A DNA stretch of 52,243 nt from JAKFWF01 sp031367505 (GTDB lineage Bacteria; Pseudomonadota; Alphaproteobacteria; Rhizobiales; Hyphomicrobiaceae), in contig JANLPY010000325.1 in the NCBI GenBank assembly GCA_031367505.1, positions 1-52,243 of the forward strand, in the 5' to 3' direction. The notes below the pieces were generated by a model. The model was not told the origin of the DNA and made no database searches. It saw only the letters and a program-made list of their open reading frames with translations. Within the stretch, counting starts at the first letter, position 1. Every line of letters starts with the position of its first letter. The translations under genes and the position numbers were made by a program. Shown here piece by piece: positions 1 through 8,751 of the stretch.

Positions 1-1
1 C

Positions 2-865
2 GTCACACCGTTCAAGAACGGCAAGGTCGACGAGACAACCTTCGAGCGTTTTGTCGACTGGCAGATTTCGCAAGGCTCGAACGGCTTGGTGCCGGTCGGA
101 ACCACCGGCGAGAGCCCGACGCTTAGTCACGACGAGCACAAGCGTGTCGTCGAAATTTGCATCGCCGTCACCAATAAGCGCGTGCCGGTTATCGCGGGCG
201 CCGGTTCGAACTCGACCGCCGAGGCGATCGAACTTACCCAATTCGCCAAAAAGGCTGGTGCCGATGCCGTCCTGCATTCGACTGGTTATTACAACAAGCC
301 GACGCAAGAGGGGCTGTATCTCCATTTCAAGGCGATCAGCGACGCCGTGGATTTGCCGATCATCGTCTACAATGTTCCCGGTCGCACGGTGGTCGATATT
401 CAGGCGGCCACGATGGCCCGCATCGCTGAGTTGAAGAACGTCGCCGGCATCAAGGATGCGACTGGCAATGTCGCGCGGATGTCGCAGCATCGGCAATTGA
501 TCACCAAACCGTTCGCTTATCTAACCGGCGAAGATGCGGTTGCACTCGGTTTCAATGCACATGGCGGCGTTGGCATCATATCGGTGACGGCGAACGTCGC
601 CCCGGCCCTGTGCGCGCAATTCCAGACGGCGTGCCGGAACGGGGACTTTAAGTCTGCGTTGAAGCTGCACGATCAGCTCATGCCATTGCACGATGCGTTG
701 TTCGCCGAAACCAATCCGGCGCCGGTTAAGTATGCGACCTCGCGTCTCGGTTTTGGTTCGGCGGAATGCCGTTTGCCGATGGCTCCGATCACCGAGGCTA
801 CTCGCAAGTTGGTAGACGCTGCGATGGTGAGTGCAGGCGTGCTACAGTTGAAGGCTGCCGAATAG
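2..865 (+). CDS. dapA: 4-hydroxy-tetrahydrodipicolinate synthase, 5'-truncated by window edge
   Basis: Condenses pyruvate with aspartate semialdehyde in the first committed step of lysine and diaminopimelate synthesis (cytoplasm). The reading frame is open from base 2 and gives 287 residues; alignment of the active-site motifs with the E. coli enzyme indicates that only about 10 N-terminal residues are missing. Visible landmarks, numbered from the window edge: GTTGES at 33-38 (the threonine pair), YYNKP at 96-100, VYNVPGRT at 122-129 (Tyr123 equals the catalytic tyrosine) and GIKDATG with the Schiff-base Lys151. The TTG at 86 is internal, because the frame upstream of it codes for normal family sequence. 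smpB follows 28 bp downstream on the same strand, a common alphaproteobacterial neighbour. Confidence 0.96.
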   Translation, partial: VTPFKNGKVDETTFERFVDWQISQGSNGLVPVGTTGESPTLSHDEHKRVVEICIAVTNKRVPVIAGAGSNSTAEAIELTQFAKKAGADAVLHSTGYYNKPTQEGLYLHFKAISDAVDLPIIVYNVPGRTVVDIQAATMARIAELKNVAGIKDATGNVARMSQHRQLITKPFAYLTGEDAVALGFNAHGGVGIISVTANVAPALCAQFQTACRNGDFKSALKLHDQLMPLHDALFAETNPAPVKYATSRLGFGSAECRLPMAPITEATRKLVDAAMVSAGVLQLKAAE

Positions 866-893
866 CGGCCGAATAAGAGGATCAGGTAGCGTC

Positions 894-1370
894 ATGGCCG
901 CCAAGAAGGATGACGGCCGCAAAACCGTGGCAGAGAACCGCCGGGCGCGGTTCGAGTATTTCATAACCGACGTCTACGAAGCTGGCCTCATGTTGACCGG
1001 CACGGAGGTAAAGTCGCTGCGCAAGGGGCAGTCGAACATCGCCGAGAGCTATGCTTCGTATGAGCCGGAAGGTTTGATGCTGCTCAACGCCTATATACCG
1101 GAGTATCAGCTCGCCGGTCCGTTCTACCAGCACGCGCCACGGCGTCCGCGCAAGCTGCTCATGCACAAGAGCGAGATCAGGAAGTTGCGTTTGGCGACCG
1201 AGCGCGAGGGCATGACCATTGTCCCGCTCGAGCTGTATTTTAACGAAAAGGGCCGCTGTAAGCTCAAGATCGGCGTGGCCCAGGGCAAGAAACTCCACGA
1301 CAAGCGCGAGACGTCAAAGAAGCGCGACTGGAACCGCGAGAAGGCGCGCATCATGCGCGACAAGGGGTAA
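894..1370 (+). CDS. smpB: SsrA-binding protein SmpB
   Basis: Binds the tRNA-like domain of tmRNA and delivers it to stalled ribosomes during trans-translation. The 158-residue length is normal for the family. It starts with a lysine-rich segment, then carries the conserved core (NRRARFEYF, GTEVKSLRKGQ, NIAESYA, and HAPRRPRKLLMHK near residues 81-93). It ends in the basic KRDWNREKARIMR tail, which enters the decoding centre. The ATG at 894 follows a GAGGATCAGG purine stretch. dapA lies 28 bp upstream and the acetyltransferase gene starts 7 bp after the stop, so co-transcription is likely. Confidence 0.97.
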   Translation: MAAKKDDGRKTVAENRRARFEYFITDVYEAGLMLTGTEVKSLRKGQSNIAESYASYEPEGLMLLNAYIPEYQLAGPFYQHAPRRPRKLLMHKSEIRKLRLATEREGMTIVPLELYFNEKGRCKLKIGVAQGKKLHDKRETSKKRDWNREKARIMRDKG

Positions 1371-1377
1371 GCTTCGA

Positions 1378-2115
1378 ATGGATCGCGCGTTGTTGCTTCG
1401 GATCGAAGAGGCAGGTGTCCATGCGTGGCCCGCATTGGAAACCGCACCGCTGCAGGGTTGGCTGTGGCGCTATTCGGATGGCGGTTCTCAACGGGCGAAC
1501 TCGGTCTCGGCCCTGACCTTCACGGGCTCCGATTTGGATGCCGCGATCGATGAGGCCGAGCAGCTGTACGCGAGCCGTGGCAATGGCACAATGTTCCAAG
1601 TTTCAGACGTCTCGGCACCTGCGGAATTAGACAAGTGCTTGGAAGCGCGCGGCTATCATATCAACGATCCGTGTTCGACGCTGGTCAGTCCAATTGATAT
1701 CACCGTCGACCCGCCAGTCGGCATCGAATACTTCGCCATCGCCACGCCCGAGTGGTTTGACTGCTACGCTAGCGTCATCACGCCGGAGCGACGGCGCGTG
1801 GCACCGCAAATCTTGAACCGCATTCCACCGGGCAGTGCGTTCTGTGGGGTGCGACGGGACGGCCGCATTGTTGCAACCGCGCTGGCCGTCGCACACAAGG
1901 ATGTTGTCATAGCCGAGTGCGTCGCAACCTTGGCTGATGCCCGCGGAACGGGCGCTGCAACGGCTGTCATGCGCGGTTTGGAAAGTTGGGGTTCGGCGCA
2001 GGGCTGCAAGAGTTCTGCACTGCAGGCGCTCGTCAACAATGCTCCGGCACAGGCACTTTACCGGAGCCTCGGATATCGTCCGCTCGGTGGTTATCACCTG
2101 CGCGTCAAAGCATGA
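1378..2115 (+). CDS. GNAT family N-acetyltransferase
   Basis: Predicted acetyl-CoA-dependent N-acetyltransferase with unknown acceptor; 245 residues. The ATG at 1378 is chosen because it lies 7 bp after the smpB stop; the open frame upstream overlaps smpB and does not look like this family. The N-terminal half (LQGWLWRYSDGGSQRANSV, near residue 25) resembles GNAT proteins with an N-terminal lid domain. The acetyl-CoA-binding loop lies in the C-terminal half (about residues 180-200, ATLADARGTGAATAVMRGL), followed by the typical NNAPAQALYRSLGY ending. It is the last gene of the plus-strand run and converges on livF. Confidence 0.85.
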   Translation: MDRALLLRIEEAGVHAWPALETAPLQGWLWRYSDGGSQRANSVSALTFTGSDLDAAIDEAEQLYASRGNGTMFQVSDVSAPAELDKCLEARGYHINDPCSTLVSPIDITVDPPVGIEYFAIATPEWFDCYASVITPERRRVAPQILNRIPPGSAFCGVRRDGRIVATALAVAHKDVVIAECVATLADARGTGAATAVMRGLESWGSAQGCKSSALQALVNNAPAQALYRSLGYRPLGGYHLRVKA

Positions 2116-2116
2116 G

Positions 2117-2140
2117 CACGCGACCGTGAAAACGGCCGTG
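2117..2140. terminator. Hairpin between convergent genes, possible bidirectional terminator
   Basis: In the 38-bp gap between the acetyltransferase and livF stops, CACG-cga-CCGT-GAAA-ACGG-c-CGTG can fold into a hairpin with a GAAA loop and a small internal loop. There is no run of T on either side, so intrinsic termination is only a possibility. Confidence 0.35.
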
Positions 2141-2153
2141 TCGACACCCGCTC

Positions 2154-2876
2154 CTAGTGCCCACCGCCAAGATATGCGGCCCGCACGGCCGGATCGTTCT
2201 TGAGTTTGCCGGCCGGGCCTGAACCAGCCATCCGGCCATTCTCCAGCACGTAGCCGAAGTCCGCGACTTCGAGTGCTGCGGCCGCGAATTGTTCAACCAG
2301 CAGCATCGTGATTTTTGCAGCCTTGAGCCGTGTGATGGTCGCAAACACCTCTTCGACGAGGCGCGGCGCGAGGCCCATCGAAGGCTCGTCGAGCAACAGC
2401 ACTTCGGGATTGAGCATCAGCGCGCGCGCCATCGCCAGCATCTGTTGCTCGCCACCCGAGAGTGTGCCAGCGAGCTGGTCGCGACGCTCCTTCAGGCGCG
2501 GAAACAGCTCGAACATACGGCCAAGATCGGCATCAATGTCGCCTTTGGGGCGCATGTTCGTCAGCCGTGGAAATGCGCCGAGCAGCAGGTTATCGGTGAC
2601 ATTCAGGGTGCCGAAAACGCGACGTCCTTCCGGCGAATGCGCCAGACCCAGTCGCGTGATCTCATGCGACGGCTTGCCGGCTATGTTCACACCGTTGAGC
2701 AAGATCTCGCCAGAATCCGGCTGGATCATTCCCGAGACGGCGCGCAATGTTGTCGTCTTGCCGGCGCCGTTCGAACCGATCAACGTGACGAGCTGGCCTT
2801 TCGGCACCGAGATCGAGATCTCGTGGAGGACGCGGACCTTGCCGTAACCGGCGATCAGATTTTTGATTTGAAGCAT
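2154..2876 (-). CDS. livF: Branched-chain amino acid ABC transporter ATP-binding protein LivF
   Basis: One of the two ATPase subunits of a HAAT-family importer. The 240-residue length is normal. Walker A is GSNGAGKTT (about residues 34-42), the signature is LSGGEQQML (about 139) and Walker B is LLLDEPSMGL (about 160), followed by the family-typical VEQFAAAAL segment. It is the last gene of the minus-strand liv cluster, with its ATG 13 bp after the stop of the LivM-LivG fusion. The substrate could be branched-chain amino acids, or amides or urea as in related importers; sequence alone does not decide. Confidence 0.95.
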   Translation of the reverse strand: MLQIKNLIAGYGKVRVLHEISISVPKGQLVTLIGSNGAGKTTTLRAVSGMIQPDSGEILLNGVNIAGKPSHEITRLGLAHSPEGRRVFGTLNVTDNLLLGAFPRLTNMRPKGDIDADLGRMFELFPRLKERRDQLAGTLSGGEQQMLAMARALMLNPEVLLLDEPSMGLAPRLVEEVFATITRLKAAKITMLLVEQFAAAALEVADFGYVLENGRMAGSGPAGKLKNDPAVRAAYLGGGH

Positions 2877-2889
2877 GTGCCTGATCTGC

Positions 2890-4878
2890 CTAATGCGCTG
2901 CTACGCTGCCGCCGAGATACGCTTCGATGACCTTGGGATCGGCTTGCACCGCAGCCGGTTTGCCTTCGGCGATCTTCTGGCCGAAATCCAGCACCGTCAC
3001 GGTGTCGCTGATGCTCATCACGACGTCCATGTGATGCTCGATCAAGATCACCGTGATGCCGTGCGCTTTGATCTTGCGGATGATCTCGATCAACTCGCGG
3101 ATGTCGGGTGCGGTGAGGCCGGCGGCCGGTTCATCGAGCAACAGCAACTTTGGATCAAGCGCCAGGGCGCGGCCAATCTCAAGCAATCGCATCTTGCCGT
3201 AGGGCAGGTTGCGCGCCTCCTCGTTGGCCAGACCTTCGAGGCCGACGAACTTGAGAATGCTCATCGCGCGTTCACGGGCGGCACGCTCTTCGCGCTTCGC
3301 ATTGGGCATGCCGAGCGCCACTGCAAAGACGCCGCTGGTGTAGGAATTGTGCAAACCAACCATGACGTTCTCGATGCACGTCAGCTCGACAAATAGTTGC
3401 ACGTTCTGGAATGTGCGGGCGATGCCGGCTTGTGCAATCTCTGGCGAGGTGCGGCCGGCCAATGTCTTGCCCTCGAAGACGATGTCGCCGCCGGTTGGCG
3501 TGTAAATGCCGGTGAGCACATTCATCATCGTGCTCTTGCCGGACCCGTTCGGGCCAATCAGACCGTGGATCGTCCCGCGACTGACCGAAAGATCGACATC
3601 GTTGAGCGCCTTCAGGCCACCGAACTGCATCAGGACCTTGCGGGTATCGAGCAGTACCGCGCCGGCCGCCCCATCGACAGCAGTGTCGCCCCAAACCTTG
3701 TCCAGATCCGCCTTGGCATGAATGGTTTCGTGTTTGGCGACGAGGCTTGGCGCGAACCAACCGACAATTTGGCGCACGAAGCCCATGATGCCGTCGGGCA
3801 GGTAGTACACGACGAACAAGATCATCAGGCCGTAGATGGTCAACTTCCAATCGACGATGCGATCGAGGAATAACGAGAACACGAACAGTGCGACGCAGAG
3901 GCCGGCGGCCACGGCAATGCTCACCGCTTGCGTTCGATCGCGGCGGTAGGCAACGACGCCAGCGATGACGGCCACAGCGGCGATGCCACCCGCCGTCATG
4001 CGGAAGAGTTCGAGATCTGACAGGATATTCGGAAGGAATACGATGATTGCCGACCCGATGATCGGCCCCAATCGCGACTTGCGACCGCCCATCGCGACCG
4101 CCAATAGGAACTCGATCGACTGGCTGAAGCCGAACGCCTCGGGTGCGATGTACTGGCGGAAATAAGCGTACAAAACACCGGCCAGCCCAGCGAAGCCTGC
4201 ACTGACAACGAACGCCAACACCTTGTGCTTATAGACGCTGACACCCGTGCAGTCGGAGGCGATCGGACTATCACGCAATGCTTCAAAGGCACGTCCATAG
4301 CGCGAGGCAATCAGGCGATTGATGACCACGATCGTCAATACGAGTGCGATCGCCGATACATAATAATATTCAACCTCCTTCATCCGCTTCAAGGATAGGT
4401 CGACCCAGTCGCGGATGTCGATGAAGGCGGGTGTGCGCAGCTCGATGCCGAGCGGACCGTTGGTCAGATTGAAGTGATTGAAGAATGGACCCAGGTCGGT
4501 CATCTCGTTGATCAGCGTGATCACGATGGTGCCGAACGCCAGCGTCACCATCGCGAGGTAGGGGCCGGTGACCTTGAGCGCCGGCAACGCAAGCAGCGCG
4601 CCGAACAAGGCCGTGATGACCATCGCTGCTGGCAGCGCCCACCAGAAACCGAGCCCGAAGTGCATCGACAGCATTCCGGCGGTATAGGCGCCGACGCCGA
4701 ACAACGCCGCGTGGCCGATCGAAACTTCGCCGGTGTAGCCGAACACCACGTCGAGCCCCAAAACCAGGATCGAGTAAATGATGATCGTCGTAATCAGCGG
4801 CAGGTAATACGACGACGTAATGACAAACGGCAGGACAGCCAGGAGCACCAAGCCAGCAAGGTTGAGGAGCGACTTCAT
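2890..4878 (-). CDS. livMG: Fused ABC permease-ATPase, LivM-LivG
   Basis: A single 662-residue chain joins the inner-membrane permease LivM to the ATPase LivG of the same importer. Residues 1 to about 375 are the permease (GHAALFGVGAY near 55, multiple membrane helices). An unusual extra hydrophobic stretch at about 300-365 adds helices before the closing YYLPDGIMGF. After a short linker (about 380-410) comes the ATPase: Walker A GPNGSGKST near 441, signature LPYGKMRLLEIGRAL near 557 and Walker B LLLLDEPAAGL near 577. No stop or frameshift interrupts the join. LivM-LivG fusions occur in other proteobacteria, so this is probably a natural fusion rather than an assembly error. livH lies 4 bp upstream. 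Confidence 0.95.
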   Translation of the reverse strand: MKSLLNLAGLVLLAVLPFVITSSYYLPLITTIIIYSILVLGLDVVFGYTGEVSIGHAALFGVGAYTAGMLSMHFGLGFWWALPAAMVITALFGALLALPALKVTGPYLAMVTLAFGTIVITLINEMTDLGPFFNHFNLTNGPLGIELRTPAFIDIRDWVDLSLKRMKEVEYYYVSAIALVLTIVVINRLIASRYGRAFEALRDSPIASDCTGVSVYKHKVLAFVVSAGFAGLAGVLYAYFRQYIAPEAFGFSQSIEFLLAVAMGGRKSRLGPIIGSAIIVFLPNILSDLELFRMTAGGIAAVAVIAGVVAYRRDRTQAVSIAVAAGLCVALFVFSLFLDRIVDWKLTIYGLMILFVVYYLPDGIMGFVRQIVGWFAPSLVAKHETIHAKADLDKVWGDTAVDGAAGAVLLDTRKVLMQFGGLKALNDVDLSVSRGTIHGLIGPNGSGKSTMMNVLTGIYTPTGGDIVFEGKTLAGRTSPEIAQAGIARTFQNVQLFVELTCIENVMVGLHNSYTSGVFAVALGMPNAKREERAARERAMSILKFVGLEGLANEEARNLPYGKMRLLEIGRALALDPKLLLLDEPAAGLTAPDIRELIEIIRKIKAHGITVILIEHHMDVVMSISDTVTVLDFGQKIAEGKPAAVQADPKVIEAYLGGSVAAH

Positions 4879-4882
4879 TATC

Positions 4883-5782
4883 TCAGACCTTCTTGATCGC
4901 TGTTTTGCCGAACAGGCCGGCAGGCTTGAACGACAGCACCAGCAACAACAGAATGAGACCCGGCACGTCCTTGTATCCGGTGTCGAAATAAAAGCCGGTG
5001 AGGCTTTCGGTGATGCCGAGGATCAGCCCGCCGACGACCACGCCCAGTCCACTCGACAGACCGCCGATGATCGCCACCGCGAAGGCTTTCAATCCAAGGG
5101 CCGCACCCATGTTGGCGCCAGTCAAGGTCAGCGGTGCGACGAGTACCCCGGCAAGCGCTGCACTGAGCGACGACAGCGCGTACGAGAAGGTGATTACCCG
5201 CGAGGTGTTGATGCCCATCAGGCCCGCCGCGTCGCGATCGTTGGCGGTGGCGACCACGGCCTTGCCGTAAATCGAGCGGCGATTGAATAGCTCAACTGCC
5301 AGCATCATCGCCAATGCGCCGGCGACAATGATGATCTCCATCGGACGAACATTCACGCCAGCAATAGTGAGCGGCGCTTCACTGACTGGCGAGGGGAACT
5401 TCAGCGGGTCTTTGCCCCACACATTCTCCGCGATGTTCTTGAAAATAATGCCGAGCGCGATGGTGGCCATGATCCACCCGGCTTCGGACTTGGTTTTCAT
5501 TGCCTGGCGCACGCCGAGCCATTCGACGACCGAGCCTTGCATCAAGCCGAAGGCGAACACGAAGGGCAACGCTAGAACATATGCCCAGAATGACCCAAGC
5601 GACATGCCGATCATAAAATTCACGACGGTGAACCCGACCAACGCACCAAGTGTCAGCGCTTCGCCTTGGCCGAAGTTGAGTGTCTTCGAGGTCGCGAACG
5701 TCAGCTGATAGCCGAATGCCACCACGCCGTAGATCATCCCCACGGAGATCCCAGAGACCAGAATTTGCAGAAAATTTTGCAT
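4883..5782 (-). CDS. livH: Branched-chain amino acid ABC transporter permease LivH
   Basis: Inner-membrane permease partner of the LivM half of the fusion protein; 299 residues and almost entirely hydrophobic. It carries the family marks FGQGEALTLGAL near residue 38, and ATANDRDAAGLMGI near 180 followed by the ALAGVLVAP and GGLSSGLGVVVGG helices. The ATG at 5782 is the only reasonable start. It is 120 bp downstream of the binding-protein gene, and that gap holds a 17-bp tandem repeat and a hairpin. The downstream fusion gene begins 4 bp after its stop, so the two are surely co-transcribed. Confidence 0.94.
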   Translation of the reverse strand: MQNFLQILVSGISVGMIYGVVAFGYQLTFATSKTLNFGQGEALTLGALVGFTVVNFMIGMSLGSFWAYVLALPFVFAFGLMQGSVVEWLGVRQAMKTKSEAGWIMATIALGIIFKNIAENVWGKDPLKFPSPVSEAPLTIAGVNVRPMEIIIVAGALAMMLAVELFNRRSIYGKAVVATANDRDAAGLMGINTSRVITFSYALSSLSAALAGVLVAPLTLTGANMGAALGLKAFAVAIIGGLSSGLGVVVGGLILGITESLTGFYFDTGYKDVPGLILLLLVLSFKPAGLFGKTAIKKV

Positions 5783-5796
5783 GTTGAATTGCTCGG

Positions 5797-5847
5797 ATGC
5801 GAAGCGGGCCTAAATGCGAAGCGGGCCTAAATGCGAAGTGGGCATAA
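5797..5847. repeat. Three 17-bp tandem repeats
   Basis: The unit ATGCGAAGCGGGCCTAA occurs twice exactly (5797-5813, 5814-5830), then a third time with two changes (5831-5847). It lies in the untranslated gap between the binding-protein gene and livH, close upstream of the livH start. Confidence 0.9.
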
Positions 5848-5850
5848 AGG

Positions 5851-5881
5851 TGCGCCCCTCACCGTTTTGGCGAGAGGCGCA
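5851..5881 (-). other. Intercistronic hairpin between binding-protein gene and livH
   Basis: TGCGCC-c-CTC, a loop of about 11 bases, then GAG-a-GGCGCA forms a strong stem just after the stop of the binding-protein gene. Hairpins in this position commonly stabilise the upstream message or partly terminate it, which would keep binding protein in excess over permease. That role is inferred from position. Confidence 0.55.
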
Positions 5882-5902
5882 CATCTATCGACTTGTCGCG
5901 AC

Positions 5903-7105
5903 TTAGGACTTTGGCTTGATGCGCAATGCGTTGTCGCCTTCGAGATCAGCCGGGTTGGCTGGGACGACGCGTCCACTCTTGACGGTGCCGAGCACCGGAA
6001 TGTTGGCGGTGATCGCTTCATGGTCGGTGGCGCTGAACGGCTTGTCGTATGTTGAGACGACGCCTTCAACCTTGGTGCCGAGGCTCTCGAGAGCTTCGCG
6101 GATCTTGCGACCCTCGGTGGACTTCGCCTGATTGATGGCGGCGGCAAGCAGCAGCATCGAGTCGTAGCCCTGCGCGGCCGAAACCGGTGAAGGAATACGA
6201 TCGACCTTATACGCAGCCTGATAGGCTTCGATGAAGGCCTTGCGCTTCGGGGTTGAAGGCGCCTGGATGAACGTCTGCGGCATCATCACGCCTTCGCCGT
6301 TGGCACCGGCCGAGTCGATGAAGCTTGCCATCGACAACGTCCACGATCCCATGACGGGCACTTTCCAGCCGAGCTTGACGACGGCATTCACGGTCTGCGC
6401 GAGTTCAGGTCCGATGGCGTACGTGAGGACGACGTCGGCGCCGGCATCCTTGGCGCGCAACGCCTGTGCCGTCATATCGGTGTCGCCGATGTTGAACTTC
6501 TCGACGGCGACCGCTTTCAGACCGCGATCGGCAAGTGCTTTTTCGAGATCGGCGCGGCCGAGCTGGCCGTAGTTGGTCGAGTCGGCAATGATGGCTGGCT
6601 TCGAATAGCCGCCCTTCTTCACCGCATCTGCGATCATGTTGCTCTGGATGGTGTCATTGGCCGAGTTGCGGAAAATGTAGTTGGCCTTGTGATCCGGCGG
6701 CAGAAATTGCTTCGTCACCAGCGAGCCGGTCGACACGTTATTCATGACCGGGATTTCGGCTTCTTGATAGAAGCGCTGCGAGGCGAGCGAAACACCGGTA
6801 TTGATAAAGCCGACGGTTGCGACGACCTGCTCTTTATTGATCAGCTCTTGAGCGATCTGAACGCCGAGCTCGTTCTTGGCCTCGTCATCGCGTTCGATCA
6901 GCTGGATCTGCTTACCCAGAACGCCGCCAGCCTTGTTGATTTCCTGCACGGCGAGCTTGACGCCGTCGCGCATGCTCACGCCCATCGCGGCTGAACCGCC
7001 TGTGAAGGGGCCGCTCAGTCCAATTTTTACGGTCTGTTGCGCATGAGCAGTTGTGCTCAGTAATGCACAAAATGCGGTCGCGAGAATTCCGTTTTTAATC
7101 TGCAT
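5903..7105 (-). CDS. Periplasmic substrate-binding protein of the liv ABC transporter
   Basis: Periplasmic type I binding protein that captures the substrate for the LivH/LivM-LivG/LivF importer. The chosen ATG at 7105 gives 400 residues and starts directly with a signal peptide (basic MQIKN, hydrophobic core, cleavage after AHA at residue 22). It has GGAAAAGAAC upstream as a ribosome site. A longer frame to 7192 would put 29 non-signal residues in front. The mature protein opens with VKIGLSGPFTGGSAAMG, typical of the family, and has the Leu/Ile/Val-binding-protein layout through to the C-terminus. It is the first gene of the cluster, 160 bp after the MFS gene. Ligand specificity is not evident. 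Confidence 0.93.
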   Translation of the reverse strand: MQIKNGILATAFCALLSTTAHAQQTVKIGLSGPFTGGSAAMGVSMRDGVKLAVQEINKAGGVLGKQIQLIERDDEAKNELGVQIAQELINKEQVVATVGFINTGVSLASQRFYQEAEIPVMNNVSTGSLVTKQFLPPDHKANYIFRNSANDTIQSNMIADAVKKGGYSKPAIIADSTNYGQLGRADLEKALADRGLKAVAVEKFNIGDTDMTAQALRAKDAGADVVLTYAIGPELAQTVNAVVKLGWKVPVMGSWTLSMASFIDSAGANGEGVMMPQTFIQAPSTPKRKAFIEAYQAAYKVDRIPSPVSAAQGYDSMLLLAAAINQAKSTEGRKIREALESLGTKVEGVVSTYDKPFSATDHEAITANIPVLGTVKSGRVVPANPADLEGDNALRIKPKS

Positions 7106-7264
7106 GTTCTTTTCCATCCTTGGCGATGTTGCGAGCGCTTGAACACTACTTTTTGTGAGTTTGGTTTGGCCCATTTTTGTTCCGGCGAGCACAGGCCAAG
7201 AGTCTGGTATGCCAGGAACACAAAGCTGTCCAGGCTGATTCGCAATGCCGTAAAGTATTATTGA

Positions 7265-8731
7265 TTAGAGGCGCTTCGCCGGGATCGATCGGGCAACTGC
7301 GATGCCGAGCACGGCATAGACGGTGATCGTTAGGAATGCCGATCTGAAGGCCGTCATCAACGCCCCGCGGTCCGCTGATGTCATCGCTATTCCGGCTTCT
7401 GAAGTGGCCGGCTGGACCGTCGACGCGAAAAGTCTGGCCGCATCAAAGTTACTCCGGGCAAGTGCGTAGAAAAGTACTGCACTCACAATGGCGGTGCCGA
7501 TCGCCGCACCCAGGGATCGTGACAGTTGGACCGAGGCTGCCGCCGAACCGAGAAGTGCGGTGCCGGCAGCATTCTGCACGGTAATTTGTACAACCCCCAT
7601 CACCGTGCCCATCGATAATCCAAGGCACAGAAGCAGTGCCGCAAAATGGTACGTTCCAAGCGTGCTCAGTAGGAACGTAAGCAGAAGTAGGATGGTGCTC
7701 GCGACGCTCAGCCCGATCGTTGGAAAGATCGTCGTCAGGCCAGTTTTCGATATGAACCGGCCGGTGGTTGTCGATCCAATTGCCAAGCCTACCATCAACG
7801 GTAACAGGAACAGACCGGACTGCGCGGCGGACGATCCCATGATGGAGTGGGTAAAGAGCGGCAGCATCGTAACAAGTGAAACGAGTGTTGCACCATGACA
7901 AGCCGCTAACAGATCGCTACGCCAGATCACCGGACGTCCCAATAGCGCGATCGGAAAAATCGGCCGCGTCGCGCGGCGCTCTTGAAGTACCAGTAAACAT
8001 ACAGCGCCAATCGAGATGACCAGCAATATAATCGCCCATGCCGCGTTCGCGCCGGAGCTGCGTTGAACCAGTTCCAAGGCGCTGAGCAGCGGCACTATGA
8101 ACATTATGAACCAAACGAGGCCCTGATAATCGAAGCGCGTTTGCACTCCGATTGTCGCGGTGGCCGGAATTCGCCAAGCTTGCAATGCTGCAACGATCCC
8201 CAACGGGAGATTGATCAGGAAGACACTTTGCCAGCCGAAATGCTGCGTCAAGTAACCACCTGCTACCGGGCCGAAAGTACTGGAAGTGACAATCAAGGCT
8301 GCCAAATAACCTTGGTAGCGGGCCCGATCACGCGGTGGGATCGCCTCACCGATGCGTGCTTGCGACAGCGTCATCAGTCCGCCGCCGCCCAATCCCTGCA
8401 ATACGCGGGCACAAACCAGCATTTCGATGCTTTGCGATGCGGCGCACAGAACCGACGCAGCGATGAATATTGCAAGTGCAATTAGCATCATTCGCCTACT
8501 GCCGTGGGCGTCGCGCAGTTGCCCGTAGACCGGTGCCGCGATGCTGGTGGCGACGAGATAGGCGACGACAACCCAGGAAACCCGTTCGGCACCTCCAAGA
8601 TTTGAAGCGATCGATGGCAGTGCCGTTGACACGATGGTCTGGTCGACGACCGCCAGAAACATCGGCAGCGCGATGGTCGCGAATACCGCGACGAAGTTCG
8701 CTCCAGTTATCTTATGTGCTTCGCTGCTCAC
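7265..8731 (-). CDS. MFS transporter, DHA2 (EmrB/QacA-like) family
   Basis: Predicted 14-helix proton-driven drug or metabolite exporter of the inner membrane; about 488 residues. Motif D1-like AVVDQTIVSTALPSI lies in helix 1, GQLRDAHGSRRMM (motif A, loop 2-3) near residue 75, and a motif-C-like segment ending GPVAGGYLTQHFGWQ near 155. The GTG at 8731 is preferred since GGGAG sits 7 bases before it. A TTG at 8755 overlaps the stop of the upstream thioesterase gene but has no ribosome site. The two genes are tightly packed and probably coupled, hinting that the exporter and the CoA-thioesterase deal with related compounds. Confidence 0.88.
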   Translation of the reverse strand: MSSEAHKITGANFVAVFATIALPMFLAVVDQTIVSTALPSIASNLGGAERVSWVVVAYLVATSIAAPVYGQLRDAHGSRRMMLIALAIFIAASVLCAASQSIEMLVCARVLQGLGGGGLMTLSQARIGEAIPPRDRARYQGYLAALIVTSSTFGPVAGGYLTQHFGWQSVFLINLPLGIVAALQAWRIPATATIGVQTRFDYQGLVWFIMFIVPLLSALELVQRSSGANAAWAIILLVISIGAVCLLVLQERRATRPIFPIALLGRPVIWRSDLLAACHGATLVSLVTMLPLFTHSIMGSSAAQSGLFLLPLMVGLAIGSTTTGRFISKTGLTTIFPTIGLSVASTILLLLTFLLSTLGTYHFAALLLCLGLSMGTVMGVVQITVQNAAGTALLGSAAASVQLSRSLGAAIGTAIVSAVLFYALARSNFDAARLFASTVQPATSEAGIAMTSADRGALMTAFRSAFLTITVYAVLGIAVARSIPAKRL

Positions 8732-8751
8732 GTTATCGCTCCCGAGCGCGG

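Noticed and set aside
5797..5847. Short tandem repeat considered as a CRISPR or iteron cluster.
   Set aside because: Units are directly adjacent with no spacers, and no replication or cas genes are near.
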